A stretch of DNA of 64,000 nucleotides. Source: Candidatus Amarolinea dominans. Its GTDB lineage: Bacteria; Chloroflexota; Anaerolineae; SSC4; Amarolineaceae. Positions within the stretch are counted from its first letter, which is position 1, and each line of letters opens with the position of its first letter. Shown here in pieces: positions 37,701 through 44,882 of the stretch. The notes beneath the pieces were generated by a model. The model did not search any database. It saw only the letters and a program-made list of their open reading frames with translations, and was not told the DNA's origin. The position numbers and the translations under genes are program-made. The DNA is taken from positions 248,001-312,000 of the forward strand of contig JADJYJ010000031.1 in assembly GCA_016719785.1 (NCBI GenBank), read 5' to 3'.

Positions 37701-38677
37701 CAGCCGCTGAGAACCAGCGCGTCGCCGCTCGTGTTGTACAGCTCGAACCATTCGTAATCGCTGTCGCTGCCCGCCTGCACCGTGTCGTACTCCACCTCGT
37801 TGATGACGATGGCATGGGGCGGCGCGGGCGTGGCGGTCGGCGTGGGGGTGTCCGTCGCAATCGCCGTCACCGTCGGCGTCGGCGTGTTGGTCGCGCCCGG
37901 ATCAGTCGTGGGCGTGGGAACCCCGGTCGCGGTGGGCGTGGATGTCACCGTCGGCGTGCTGGCGTCGGTGGGCGTGGTGGTGGGCGTGACCGTGCTGGCG
38001 CCGGTCGGTGTGACCGTGGCACTGGCAGTCGGCGTGACCGTGGGTGCAGGCGAAGTTGGCGTGGCCGTGGGCGCCGGTTGGTAGACGGAATTGGGCTGGC
38101 GGGGGGTGCCGTTCAACGGGTTGCCGTTGGCGTCGTGACCGTTGCGAGTGACGCCGTTGTTGGCGGCCCAGTTGCCATCGCTGTCCGGCGCGGTGGGGTC
38201 CATGCGTTCCATCGAGAAATAACCGGGCGAGCCAGAGCCGGCCGGCCAGGCGCCACCATTGCCGTTGGCGGAGTCAATCAGGCTGCCGCTGTTGTCGCGC
38301 AAGAAGAGCGAGGCGCCGCTGTTGAGCAGATCGCCGGTGTAGATTTGGTCGGCCGGGATGTCGCTGACCGCGGTGTCGTCGGTGCGTTCCAGCAGAAAGA
38401 AGCCATGAGGCGCCAGGACGCCGGCGAGAGTAATGGCAATGCGACCATCGCCGGTGGAGAGGGTCCAGCCGTCGAGGCTTTGCGGCGCGTCGCCGGGGTT
38501 GAAAAGCTCCATCCACTCATCGGCGCTGCTGGCGGCCGTGCCGCCCCAGGCCACCTCGTTGATAACCACGGTTTGTTGACTGGGCGCGGTCGCTGACTGG
38601 AACGAAGCCGCCGGTAGACTGTGGGTGGCAACCATCAAAAGAACCATGAGCAGGGATACCCGGGGCGCAGGCAGCAT
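28733..38677 (-). CDS. Giant secreted protein with about 14 lamin-tail domains, PHP-like and OB-like parts
   Basis: 3314 codons; the ATG at 38677 follows GGAGGG. Residues 1-25 are a signal peptide (LLMVLLMVATHSLPAASF). Lamin-tail domains start at roughly 35, 286, 507, 728, 949, 1141, 1311, 1576, 1762, 1944, 2109, 2272, 2449 and 2936, each with INEV or LNEF, EWxELYN/FN and GW motifs. They are joined by Thr/Pro linkers. A carboxypeptidase-regulatory-like piece (VTVSGAVYRG) is near 1452. Residues about 2630-2920 resemble the end of CehA/McbA-type PHP hydrolases (ALRSGRTWLTTD). The last 215 residues look OB-fold-like (VVISGQVTARLG, VLDDGSGKVRVFV). No sorting signal is seen. Extracellular binding or nuclease-adaptor roles are inferred from other lamin-tail proteins. 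Confidence 0.9.
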   Translation of the reverse strand: MLPAPRVSLLMVLLMVATHSLPAASFQSATAPSQQTVVINEVAWGGTAASSADEWMELFNPGDAPQSLDGWTLSTGDGRIAITLAGVLAPHGFFLLERTDDTAVSDIPADQIYTGDLLNSGASLFLRDNSGSLIDSANGNGGAWPAGSGSPGYFSMERMDPTAPDSDGNWAANNGVTRNGHDANGNPLNGTPRQPNSVYQPAPTATPTSPAPTVTPTASATVTPTGASTVTPTTTPTDASTPTVTSTPTATGVPTPTTDPGATNTPTPTVTAIATDTPTPTATPAPPHAIVINEVEYDTVQAGSDSDYEWFELYNTSGDALVLSGWRIGDNSSQDIIPDLTIAGHGFVIVASSPQFHVNYPVVPAPVVFLNNAIGNGLGNSGDRLLLSDPAGLTVDGLSWGTDTTVLDPSVPVAPAGHSAERLSAGYDTDTAADWANRFPPAPGWDGGATTPTVTPTVTSTPTATGVPTPTPTTDPGATHTPTPTVTVTMTATATATDTPTPTPSAPPHAIVINEVEYDTVQAGSDSDYEWFELYNTSGDALVLSGWRIGDNSSQDIIPDLTIAGHGFVIVASSPLFHVNYPTVPAPVVFLNNAIGNGLGNSGDRLLLSDPAGLTVDGLSWGADTTVLDPSVPVAPAGHSAERLSAGYDTDTAADWVNRFPPAPGWDGGATTPTATPTVTSTPTATGVPTPTPTTDPGATNTPTPTVTATMTATATATDTPTPTPSAPPHAIVINEVEYDTVQAGSDSDYEWFELYNTSGDALVLSGWRIGDNSSQDIIPDLTIAGHGFVIVASSPQFHVNYPVVPAPVVFLNGAIGNGLGNSGDRLLLSDPAGLTVDGLSWGADTTVLDPSVPVVPAGHSAERLSAGYDTDTAADWANRFPPAPGWDGGATTPTATPTVTSTPTATGVPTPTPTTDPGATHTPTPTVTATMTATATATDTPTPTPSAPPHAIVINEVEYDTVQAGSDSDYEWFELYNTSGDVLVLSGWRIGDNSSQDIIPDLTIAGHGFVIVASSPLFHVNYPTVPAPVVFLNNAIGNGLGNSGDRLLLSDPAGLTVDGLSWGTDTTVLDPSVPVVPAGHSSERISAGYDTDTAADWANRFPPAPGWDGGATTPTATATPTPLPGADTSTPTASPAPLPPISLNEVLPAPFAIDWNGDGTADQNDEWIELYNAGASPVNLEGWQLDDLANGGTAPYTIPAGRLLGPGEFAIFFRSETGVALNNTGSEQVRLLAPGGIQVEDYWFANPDVDWSYSKVVDGGTVWTDAYPPSPGASNQPATSTPTATATLTPTVGPTPTLTPTPTPNPSWQAVRLNEFLAAPENVDWNGDGILDEDDEYVELLNTGDIPVDVGGWQFDDIANGGSTPYTFAAGTLLPAHGFRVFFRSETGVALNNTGGDDVRLLAPDGQQTQIFHFTTAGDDQAWSALPDGSDTWVDSVPPSPGASNQPTLGPVTVSGAVYRGQPGDTTQPLGGVTVQLWAGAHVNAWDRWLLNGLTRPDGSFLLELPQALAEFPYYHLVEIDPAGLTSVAALAGSGGVVMDPNWIAIGPTSGGQFTGFAFWDDEPSATPTPLPAAAVLITEVEYDSIEPGTDSAWEWVELRNNSDSLLRLSGWSLTDNLGTDLLPTLVLTPGAFLILAASPTDFLAHYPAVTAPIIAIADGQLGNGLGNTGDLLRLSDGAGRLMDALSWGDNTAVFDPSVPDVAPGHSLARRDPAVDTDRAADWFDEASPSPGRGPVFVTPTPTNTPEGTPTSTPTPATPLTVVINEIAWGGTLASASDEWMELFNPGPAAVDLVGWTLSDGGDVTVTLSGALAPGAFYLLERSDDTTVNDTPADLIYEGTLSNNGEALTLRDARGHVVDTANGDGGAWPAGSGYPDYVTLERLDAALPDSDANWATNNGLVRNGLDADGNAIQGTPRQPNSVTLPTPTATPTEAVTPTATPTPDPAWAAVRLNEFLPAPEAVDWNGDGVLDEDDEYVELFNNGSTALDLDGFQFDDLANGGSTPYSFAAGTLLPAHGFLVLFRSQSGVALNNTGGDDARLLAPDGRELQAVHYASAGDDRAWSALPDGSDAWSGDPPPSPDRSNCAEPGCGTPTPTPTATVSVTPTPDPAWAAVRLNEFLPAPESVDWNGDGVLDEDDEYVELFNSGSTALDLDGFQFDDLANGGSTPYSFAAGTLLPAHGFLVLFRSQSGVALNNTGGDDVRLLAPDGRELQAVHYASAHDDRAWSALPDGSDAWSGDAAPSPGRSNCAETGCGTPTPTPTATVSVTPTPDPAWAAVRLNEFLPAPESVDWNGDGVLDEDDEYVELFNNGSTALNLGGFQFDDLAGGGSTPYSFAAGTLLPAHGFLVFFRSQSGVALNNTGGDDVRLLAPDGRELQAVHYASAGDDRAWSALPDGSDAWSEDTAPSPGHSNCADEDCTPPTATVTRTATPTRTPTLTATPTPQGTPGLLRLGEVLYDGTTPDTEGDEFIELFNADQGPLDLGFYRVGDEETAGGGEGMYRLPAGVLLTPGQSIVIAKNAAAYRARFAAWPDYEVRVSGADYPDSPEVPNLARDTDWGHGSWTLSNSGDEVLLLGPDDRVLDALAFADGDAAGLGLAGHAQAEQPYSLQRVGGADSDDLDADLRVALPSPGWVEPWPTPGAAPTPWILPGGWQGVWGGLLAQSGFGDGEGGPAYVLARGQAAGLHFLALNDPLANLTAARWQQTHEAAAGVQGLLPLIGLAADDLDLTGVDQLPGAGDLWSWAAGHPATLVSAAAAGWEAHSSLAADLVSLLETSPDDVGEAQAITLPFAQAWTSGRRTGLAPLTWTSAESWRLGVLVPELGPTQVLDALRSGRTWLTTDRDLGLIMQAGAQWSGGLLSSQAPASLIVHYADDEAATLELLNGGQVLTQTVVSGNAAWALTLTVAPGSALWARAIQPDGDVAAASPLFVEGPLPAPGLRLNEMMVSPRSDWNHDGVGDTDDEWIEVVNIGLRPVNLLGWQLTDIEPTGAQASTWRKGTSEWLAPGQYTLFFRSETNISLNDTGDWIRLLDAQGRVVDQLHFATSPGADRTWARTLNGGGAWVNDMAVTIGLPNLPGTATPTPTPKATRRPPTPTPAPIRLMEDIGAARALPLNSRVVISGQVTARLGSPDKSAFYVQAGRYGIRVEIASSGAYPPLGLGDHVQVSGRLGTERGELKLRSGNPADVARLGAGAALAATPLRSGALGEAWEGALVRISGQVVELSSGAMVLDDGSGKVRVFVSSTAPFKRPAARRGQRWVVTGIVSQYGSKAPFTDGYRLLPRSARDFQQIVTTRSAAAVRLTARGLRITAREIE
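31420..32870. repeat. Three 492-bp coding repeats within the giant gene
   Basis: Equivalent bases lie at 31841, 32333 and 32825, an exact period of 492 (164 codons). Each unit encodes one WAAVRLNEFLPAPE-type lamin-tail domain plus its linker, nearly identical at DNA level. Confidence 0.88.
35340..37991. repeat. Four 663-bp coding repeats within the giant gene
   Basis: Equivalent bases lie at 35821, 36484, 37147 and 37810, an exact period of 663 (221 codons). Each unit encodes a VINEVEYDTVQAGSDSDYEW domain and a Thr/Pro linker. The units differ at only scattered positions, so they duplicated or were homogenised recently. Confidence 0.9.
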
Positions 38678-38849
38678 ATGAAATCCCTCCTGCCGGTTGA
38701 CCAGCGTGAGTTCTGACGGGCACGATAAGATGATTTGGAAAACGATCGAAGTGCGGGGGGCGCGGTCTTGAGGACACTAACGGTGATGCCTGATCGCTTT
38801 TCGCGCCAGGACAGGTGCATGAGAAAACTGGCAGAGGCAGCGCCAGCAT

Positions 38850-39347
38850 TCAGCGTATGTGCGGGCCGCCTGCGGATCCTGGTCGGTAGACCAACCGAAA
38901 CCGTTCGCACACCAGCGGCATGTCAGGCGTGAACGTGCGCCCGATGGCCGGCAGGGTGCGCGTGAAGAAGCGCGCATGAGCCTCGCGCCAATGGGCCAGG
39001 GAGCGGTCGCCTTCGCCCTCTTCCCAGGCAAACAGGGCGTCTACCTGATCGTAAGAGCAAATGAAGACCGCGGTAGTTTCGATGATGCACAGCGGCGCGC
39101 CCTGCGCATCAAGCACAATGGTGTGCAGTCTAACCTGTGGGAGGGAAGCGCCTTCGGCCTCCCATTCCCACAGCGCCGAACAAGTGGCTGTCTTGACGCC
39201 GACCAGCACCAGCGCGGCCAGTTCGTCGGCGAGATCGGGATTATCGCCGAACGACTCGGCCACAAAGGCTGCGTTTTGGGCCGGTGCGTCGGCCGGCAGC
39301 GTGGCCAGGTAGGCGCGCCAGAAGGCTTCGATGATCTCTTGGTTCAT
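38850..39347 (-). CDS. ASCH domain protein
   Basis: 165 codons from MNQEII at 39347; an ATG five codons upstream is also open. The ASCH features are LVLVGVKTATCSALWEWEAEG, LHTIVLDAQGAPLCIIETT and the closing DMPLVCERFRLVY. The fold is PUA-like and is thought to bind RNA or modified nucleosides; some members are amidohydrolases of modified cytidine. It follows the DinB-like gene on the same strand with a gap of about 45 bases. Confidence 0.85.
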   Translation of the reverse strand: MNQEIIEAFWRAYLATLPADAPAQNAAFVAESFGDNPDLADELAALVLVGVKTATCSALWEWEAEGASLPQVRLHTIVLDAQGAPLCIIETTAVFICSYDQVDALFAWEEGEGDRSLAHWREAHARFFTRTLPAIGRTFTPDMPLVCERFRLVYRPGSAGGPHIR

Positions 39348-39392
39348 GGCAGCGGCCCGCATTGGCGGAGGTCGAAGGTCATGAGCGGCAGA

Positions 39393-39863
39393 TCACGCTT
39401 CATCAGGCGGCAATTGACTGCGCCAGGCGCTGATCTGCGCGGCGTGCTCGTCATCGTGCTCGTAAGTATTAGCGGCGATGATCTGGGCCAGATTAGCGTC
39501 ACCGAAGCGACGCGCCAGGTCCGGCTCGTGCAGCGCTTCCAGGCGCAGACAAACTTGCTCGAAGACGCCTTCGAAATCTTCCAATACCTGGTCGAGCGGC
39601 CGCTCCTTTTGTTGCGCGTAGATTTGGGCGTTGATGCCGTCCACATCGCGCATGTCCCACTGCGGTTTCTGTTGGCGCGCCAGTTGGTAGAGCAGGCGCA
39701 CCAGGCGTGACTGCCAGACGGCAATGTGGGCCAGGATGTCCTTGACGGACCAGTCGCCCATCACGCCCGGCGCGCTCATCTGCTCCGTCGTCAATCCCTC
39801 CAGCGCGTCTTCCAATCGCTCACGGCTGGCTTCTGTCTGTTCGAGAATGTCGGCTATTCCCAT
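39393..39863 (-). CDS. DinB/ClbS-like four-helix protein
   Basis: 156 codons. GLTTEQMSAPGVMGDWSVKDILAHI and the following VWQSRLVRLLYQLARQ match the DinB/DfsB fold, with a His in DILAHIAVW and another pair in TYEHDDEHAAQI as possible metal ligands. Members of the ClbS/DfsB group protect against DNA-damaging metabolites or act as thiol-dependent transferases. Upstream lies the PPK2 gene. Confidence 0.78.
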   Translation of the reverse strand: MGIADILEQTEASRERLEDALEGLTTEQMSAPGVMGDWSVKDILAHIAVWQSRLVRLLYQLARQQKPQWDMRDVDGINAQIYAQQKERPLDQVLEDFEGVFEQVCLRLEALHEPDLARRFGDANLAQIIAANTYEHDDEHAAQISAWRSQLPPDEA

Positions 39864-39883
39864 CGTGCTTCGTCCCCAAAAAG

Positions 39884-40774
39884 CTAATCCTCGATAACGA
39901 CTTGACTCAGATCCTCGGCGGGTTGCGGGAACTGGGGGTTCATGGCTTCGAGCGTTTGGCGGATGATGCGGGCCACGAGGTAGTTACGATACCATTTTCG
40001 GTTCGCGGGAATGACGTACCAGGGTGCGGCGGCCGTGGTGCATTTGTTGAGCGCATCCTCATAGGCTTCCTGGTACTGATCCCACAGGGCGCGCTCTTTG
40101 AGGTCGCCCACGGCAAACTTCCACTGCTTGTCCGGCGTGTTGAGACGGTCGAGCAGGCGCTCTTTCTGCTCCGCTTTGGAAATGTGCAGGAAGAACTTGA
40201 GGATGACGACGCCGTTGGCCGTCAGGTGCTTTTCGAACCGATTGATCAGTTCATAACGCTGACTCCACACCTCTTTGGGCGCCAGATCATGCACGCGCAC
40301 CACCAGCACATCCTCGTAATGCGAGCGGTTGAAGACGGCGATCATGCCCCTGGCCGGCGTTACTTTATGCACGCGCCAGAGGAAGTCGTGCGCCAGTTCC
40401 TCGGCGCTCGGCACCTTGAACGGCGTCACCACCACGCCCTGCGGGTTCACCGCGCCGCACACATGCTCGATTGTGCCATCCTTGCCGCCGGTGTCCATGG
40501 CCTGCAGCACGATCAGCAGCGATTGTTTGTGCTCTGCGTACAGCGCTTCCTGCAAGACGCGGATGCGCAGCAGGTCTTTGCGCAATTGCCGCTGGGCATC
40601 GCTCTTGCTCTTGAACCCCTCGCCGTCGTCAGGATCGAAATCGCTGAGCTTGATGGGCTTGTCCGGGCTGAGTCCGTACTGATCCATGATCTGCTCCGTT
40701 ACGCTTTTTCTTGCCATTGGTGTTTCACGACCGGCGTCCGGTCGTTTTCCTCGCTTTCCTTTTTTAGTTTGCAT
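39884..40774 (-). CDS. Polyphosphate kinase 2 family protein
   Basis: About 296 codons; starts at 40774 and 40717 are both possible, neither with a strong ribosome site. Walker A is AMDTGGKDGTIEHV, Walker B is IAVFNRSHYEDVLVVRVH, and the lid region includes WSQRYELINRFEKHL and FLHISKAEQKERLLDRL. PPK2 uses polyphosphate to phosphorylate nucleotides (AMP, ADP or GDP) or the reverse. One PPK2 domain is present, so it is a class I or III enzyme. Its start lies ten bases from the MFS stop. Confidence 0.92.
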   Translation of the reverse strand: MQTKKGKRGKRPDAGRETPMARKSVTEQIMDQYGLSPDKPIKLSDFDPDDGEGFKSKSDAQRQLRKDLLRIRVLQEALYAEHKQSLLIVLQAMDTGGKDGTIEHVCGAVNPQGVVVTPFKVPSAEELAHDFLWRVHKVTPARGMIAVFNRSHYEDVLVVRVHDLAPKEVWSQRYELINRFEKHLTANGVVILKFFLHISKAEQKERLLDRLNTPDKQWKFAVGDLKERALWDQYQEAYEDALNKCTTAAAPWYVIPANRKWYRNYLVARIIRQTLEAMNPQFPQPAEDLSQVVIED

Positions 40775-40783
40775 CAATTTGCG

Positions 40784-42056
40784 CTACCTGGCCCGTTTGA
40801 TGCGGCTGACAAAAACGGTGCCCAGGATGAAGAACAACAACGCCAGGCTGAAGAGCAGGGTGTAGCCCAGGGTCGGCAGGCCAACGCCTGGCCCGTAGGC
40901 CTGGCCCAAATCGAGCAAGACACCGGCGATCGGTGCGCCGATGACCTGCGGCAGGGTGAGCGCCACATGCCAGACGCCCATGTCACGCGCGTAATCGTCC
41001 ATGCTGGGCAGCACATCGGTGGCCAGCGCCCAATCTACGCTGATATACGCGCCATAGCCCAGGCCAAAGACAACGCCCATGGCAATCGCCAGGGGGTAGG
41101 AGTGGGCGAACAAGAAGACCGTGACGACTACAGCCTGCAGGGCGCCGGAGAAATAGACGATCTTCTTGCGGCCAAAGCGGTCGGAGACGACGCCGGCGAC
41201 CAGGCTGCTGATGATGGCGCCGATGAGCAGGGCCAGGATAGCCAGCGACACGGCCTCGGCCGCTTCGTTCATGCTCAGCCCGAAAATCCTGAACGGCGCG
41301 CCGACCACATCGTCCAGGTAATAGATCAAGAACTCCTGCACGATGAAGGTGCCCATCACCATCAGGAAGCGGGTCCAGAAGACCCAGGTGAAATCACGTG
41401 ATTTGAACGGGTCGGCCAGGCTGCGCAGGAAGGGGCGCCAGGCGAAGGGCGGCAGCGGCAGCGGCGGCGGCGGCGGTTCCTCGGTGCTGAAAACGGTGAT
41501 GAGCATGCCGATCAACAGGATGGCGGCCAGCAGCCAGTACGCGCCGGCGATGCCGCCGATGCTGCCCAGCAGCAGGCCCATGATGCCGCCCAGGAAGTTG
41601 CCGAGCATGGTCATGAGGCCCATCCAGCCAGAGGCAGAGCCGCGCTGGCCGGCCGGCACCACGTCAGGAATGAGCGCGGAGTAGGGCGCAGTGGCGATGT
41701 TGTTGAAGAACTCCACCGCCATGAAGGCCAGGATGTAGAGGCCCAACATCTGCGGCTTGGCCAGGTAGGCCAGGCCGAGCAGGGCAATCATGTTGCCCAA
41801 CGTGCCGATGATGAGGAAGGGGCCGGCGCCGCCCCAGGCGTGAGCGCAGGCGGTCGGAAAGAGCGCCGGCGATCGGCGCCACGAGCATGGAGACGAGCGC
41901 GCCGGCCAGCAGGACCAGACCCAGGGTGCGCCCCTTGAAGGCATCGCCGCCCAACTGCTGCGCCTGCGCCGGCAGGAGCACCACCAGGATGGCGGTCCAA
42001 TGGGCGCTGACGGCAAACCAGTACGCGCTGAGGAGAGCCTGGCGTCGAGTGGACAT
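40784..42056 (-). pseudogene. MFS transporter, interrupted by a single-base frameshift
   Basis: The first part from ATG 42056 reads RRQALLSAYWFAVSAHW, then LLAGALVSMLVAPIAGALSD and RLRSRLGRR, the standard MFS helix 1-2 motif. The frame then shifts at a GGGG run (41819-41822, CCCC on the coding strand), after which it continues FLIIGTLGNMIALLGLAYL and runs to the end with about ten more membrane segments. Dropping one C restores about 424 codons, the usual length. The pattern points to a homopolymer indel, either natural or from sequencing. No substrate clue beyond a VSDRFGRKKIVYFSGAL loop. Confidence 0.8.
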
Positions 42057-42057
42057 C

Positions 42058-42261
42058 TCAAGCCCCCTGCTGCGTGTGGAAAATCACCGCCGCGGTGACG
42101 ATGCCGGCCAGGGTCAGGGCTGTGATTGGGCCGGCCGGGAGCAGCGGCGGGGAAACAGGCTCCCCGGCCTGTTCAGCGTGCTGCTGCTGGCGGCGCTGGT
42201 CGGCTCGCGTCGCCACACCGATGGAAAGGACAGCCGGTAGAGAGGCACAAAAGACGCACAT
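42058..42261 (-). CDS. Possible small membrane-associated leader peptide or protein
   Basis: 67 codons; ATG at 42261 follows GAGGTG. It ends one base before the MFS start, inside the 5' leader set by the promoter at 42352. The C-terminal 25 residues are hydrophobic (PITALTLAGIVTAAVIFH). No family recognised; it may be non-coding. The rest of 42262-42351 shows nothing else. Confidence 0.3.
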   Translation of the reverse strand: MCVFCASLPAVLSIGVATRADQRRQQQHAEQAGEPVSPPLLPAGPITALTLAGIVTAAVIFHTQQGA

Positions 42262-42351
42262 CGCACACCTCGGAGCACTTTTCGAGCGGCACGCAGCCTG
42301 GCTCTCACGAACAGCAAGGCCAACGTCGAGTGGACGGGAGACATGGGCGGT

Positions 42352-42380
42352 ATTGTACAAGGGAATGGCGACAGCGTCAA
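42352..42380 (-). promoter_or_regulatory. Promoter of the MFS-PPK2 transcript
   Basis: On the minus strand TTGACG (42375-42380), 17 bases, then TACAAT (42352-42357). It lies just past the hydrolase stop codon and about 295 bases before the MFS start, leaving a long leader. Confidence 0.65.
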
Positions 42381-42390
42381 AGCAGGCGAC

Positions 42391-43677
42391 TCAGCGCCGA
42401 GCGGTGTGCGCGCCGGCGAAGGCCATGGCGCGGCGGAAGACGAGGAAGGTGGACTCGGTCGGGTTGTAGGCGTCCAGGTAGTGGGTGGTGTCGTGATAGA
42501 GCAGGGTTTCGTGTGGCGCCTGCAGAGCATCGAGCGCGGCGCTGAGGGTGGTGGTCTGGTTGTAGGGGATGATTTCGTCGCCGTAGGAGTGAATCAGGAA
42601 GATGGGCGGCAGGCGGTCGGCGTAGAAAAGCGGAGAGTAGCCAAAGAAGAAGGCCGGGTCGCGGTCCGGCCGGCCCAGCGCGGCGACGTAGTTGTCGTAG
42701 GGCGGCGGAATTTTCAACTCTGTGCTGTAGAGCGACTGAATGCCCAGGAAGGCGTCACTGATGCCGCCCACGCTGAGGATGGCCAGCGGCGCGGGCAGGT
42801 CACGCAGGCTGCGGAAGAGCATCAGCGAACCGAAGCTGCCGGACATCAGCAGCCAACGATCATGATCGAGCGCGGCGTCAGGCGCCATCTCGTCGAAGCG
42901 CCCGACCTGCCAGGCCTGGAACACGGCGCGGAAGTCGCGCACATGGCCTTCGATGTCCAGGCCGCGGGCAGGGGTGGGACCAACGGCCACAACGGCAAAG
43001 CCCTCGGCCGCCATCGCCGCGGACACGTTGCTCCAGTTGATGGCCGGGCTGGGGTAAATAATGAAGATGGTGGGCAGCGTGTGCGTGATGGGATCGGGCA
43101 GGTAGAACTGCCCGCCCGCGATGACCAGGCTGTCGAGGGTGAAGGTGAAGGGAATGCGCTGCGCGGTCAGCGGTCTGGGAAAATCGGACGCGGCGGCCGC
43201 GGCCGGGCCAGCGGTCCACGCGGTCGGGCCGATGGGCGAGGGGACGTAGCGCGCCAGGGTGAAGTTAACCCCCTTGCGTTCCTGCCCCACGCTGATCGTC
43301 AGCGCCGGACCGTTGGCTTCGGCAAATCCCCAGGCGCCGCTCATCGGCACAAAGCGTCCGGGCGGCGCCCCATCCACGCGGTAGGCGCCGGCGGCGTCGC
43401 TGTGCGCCTGGTACACCTCACCGCGCACGGTGGCAACCAGGGCCACTGCGCCGGCCAGCGGCTGCCCGTCCGCGGTGCGGATGACGCCGGAAAAGCTGCC
43501 GCTGCGGGTCGGATCATAGCTGGGCTGGCCGGTCAGGGACCACCACCAGGCGCGCACGCGGTATTCGATCACATTGACGGCCGCGGCGCCGTTCGGCGTG
43601 CGCGCTGCCCAGAAGAGGCCGACGGCAATCAGAGCCAGAGCAATCAGAGCCAGTCGAACGAAACGTCGGCGTTTCAC
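42391..43677 (-). CDS. Membrane-anchored alpha/beta hydrolase with carboxypeptidase-regulatory-like domain
   Basis: 428 codons starting GTG at 43677, which overlaps the methyltransferase stop (GTGA). An N-terminal membrane anchor (residues 7-25, LALIALALIAVGLFWA) is followed by a small beta-sandwich (GVIRTADGQPLAGAVALV, HSDAAGAYRVDGAPPGRF). Then comes a hydrolase fold with the nucleophile elbow SGSFGSL, Asp in HSYGDEIIP and His in HDTTHYLD. It should be exported and act on an ester or peptide outside the cell. Substrate unknown. Confidence 0.82.
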   Translation of the reverse strand: MKRRRFVRLALIALALIAVGLFWAARTPNGAAAVNVIEYRVRAWWWSLTGQPSYDPTRSGSFSGVIRTADGQPLAGAVALVATVRGEVYQAHSDAAGAYRVDGAPPGRFVPMSGAWGFAEANGPALTISVGQERKGVNFTLARYVPSPIGPTAWTAGPAAAAASDFPRPLTAQRIPFTFTLDSLVIAGGQFYLPDPITHTLPTIFIIYPSPAINWSNVSAAMAAEGFAVVAVGPTPARGLDIEGHVRDFRAVFQAWQVGRFDEMAPDAALDHDRWLLMSGSFGSLMLFRSLRDLPAPLAILSVGGISDAFLGIQSLYSTELKIPPPYDNYVAALGRPDRDPAFFFGYSPLFYADRLPPIFLIHSYGDEIIPYNQTTTLSAALDALQAPHETLLYHDTTHYLDAYNPTESTFLVFRRAMAFAGAHTARR

Positions 43678-44594
43678 AAAGAAAGCCTCTTCTGACGATA
43701 GCCATCTCCAAGTTGAACATCAAGCGGTGGAAGATTCCTGGAGGGGGCGTCTGGATCATAGACGGGTCGCTCCATCGGCCGGATGCGTAACTGACCGGCT
43801 TCGGCCAGCCTCACCCTTTCCCTGGCAATCTCCACGTACTTGGGCATGATTTCGGCGCCAATCGCTTTGCGCTGATGGATCAGGGCCGCCAGCGCTGTCG
43901 TACCCGCGCCCATGAAGGGATCGAGCACCCAATCGCCGGGGTCGGTCATGGCCAGCACGAGACGTTCGATCAGTTCGACCGGAAACTGGCAGGGATGCGC
44001 GGTTTTCTCCACATGGTTGGCCTTGACATTCGGAATTTCCCACACATCGCCTGGGTTCTTGCCCAACGGATTGCCCGACAGTTCCCCGCGTCTCGGGCCT
44101 TTGAAATACTTCTTGCCCGGATATTTCTGCGGCACGCGCACCGCATCCAGATGAAAGGTGTAGGTGTCCGACCCGGTGAACCACAGCAGAACTTCGTAGC
44201 GACCAGAGAATCGGCGCGTGGCGTGCAGTCCATGACCATAGTGCCAGATGATGCGGTTGCGCATTCGCATACCAAGCGCCTCGAAGATCGGGTACAGCTT
44301 GACGTCGAGTGGGATGATCTGGCCGTTGTCCACGTAATTGCCTACCTGCCAGCAGATGCTTCCCTGCGGGTGGAGCACGCGCACACATTCCGTAATCACG
44401 CGGCGCTGCTGGTCGAGATAGGAGGTCAGACTCAGGCGCCGTTCGTACTCTTTGCCGAGATTGTACGGCGGCGAGGTGACAATCAGTTTGACCGATTGGC
44501 CAGGCAGTTGGGGCAGCAGTTCCAGGCAGTCGCCGGGAAAAAGCACAAAATCGGCCTGTTCCTGAAATGTTGACGTAATTTTTACTGCGGTCAT
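43674..44594 (-). CDS. Solitary DNA methyltransferase (beta-type, SPPY motif)
   Basis: 306 codons. The catalytic motif TSPPYNLGKEYE lies near residue 40 and the AdoMet motif DPFMGAGTTALAALI near residue 232, the order of beta-class enzymes. The AHPCQFPVELIERLV target-side motif lies between. SPPY points to N4-cytosine or N6-adenine methylation. No restriction gene is adjacent on this strand, so it may be an orphan regulatory or protective methylase. The next gene starts inside its stop codon. Confidence 0.9.
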   Translation of the reverse strand: MTAVKITSTFQEQADFVLFPGDCLELLPQLPGQSVKLIVTSPPYNLGKEYERRLSLTSYLDQQRRVITECVRVLHPQGSICWQVGNYVDNGQIIPLDVKLYPIFEALGMRMRNRIIWHYGHGLHATRRFSGRYEVLLWFTGSDTYTFHLDAVRVPQKYPGKKYFKGPRRGELSGNPLGKNPGDVWEIPNVKANHVEKTAHPCQFPVELIERLVLAMTDPGDWVLDPFMGAGTTALAALIHQRKAIGAEIMPKYVEIARERVRLAEAGQLRIRPMERPVYDPDAPSRNLPPLDVQLGDGYRQKRLSL

Positions 44595-44664
44595 ATCAAA
44601 ACCTGATCCTGGTGAGTATCAAGCGTGGATTATACCATAGGGCTGCTTGAAATACAGATAGGTC

Positions 44665-44693
44665 TTGACAGAGACGAAGACCGGATGTACACT
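44665..44693 (+). promoter_or_regulatory. Candidate promoter of the BrnT/BrnA locus
   Basis: TTGACA (44665-44670), 17 bases, TACACT (44688-44693). It overlaps the start of the small frame at 44685 and would place transcription inside it, about 150 bases before the toxin start. A second possible -10 (TATACC) lies near 44630. Confidence 0.45.
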
Positions 44694-44882
44694 GCCTTCG
44701 ATGATGACCTGGAAGGCTTGCTGCTGGCCCGGTCGTCGCGCTTCCAGCAGCTTTTGATGCGCTCGCGGGAGAGTATCGGCCTCGGCAAGGGCTTGTCGCG
44801 CGATGACTTCTGGTGGGCAATTGTCGAACGCACGGCAGACAAGTACGATCATGATGATACACGAGATTATCTGGCCCGTTGA
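44685..44882 (+). CDS. Small hypothetical protein upstream of brnT
   Basis: 65 codons from ATG at 44685; a GTG 20 codons upstream is in frame. MYTAFDDDLEGLL and SRFQQLLMRSRESIGLGKGLSRDDFWWAI have the look of a short antitoxin-like or regulatory helical protein. It overlaps the toxin start by about 30 bases. Uncertain, because a promoter candidate lies across its start. Confidence 0.45.
   Translation: MYTAFDDDLEGLLLARSSRFQQLLMRSRESIGLGKGLSRDDFWWAIVERTADKYDHDDTRDYLAR

Noticed and set aside
30479..38596. Long plus-strand frames antisense to the giant gene
   Set aside because: They arise from the repeated, GC-rich coding DNA of the minus-strand lamin-tail gene and show only Arg/Gly/His-rich sequence.
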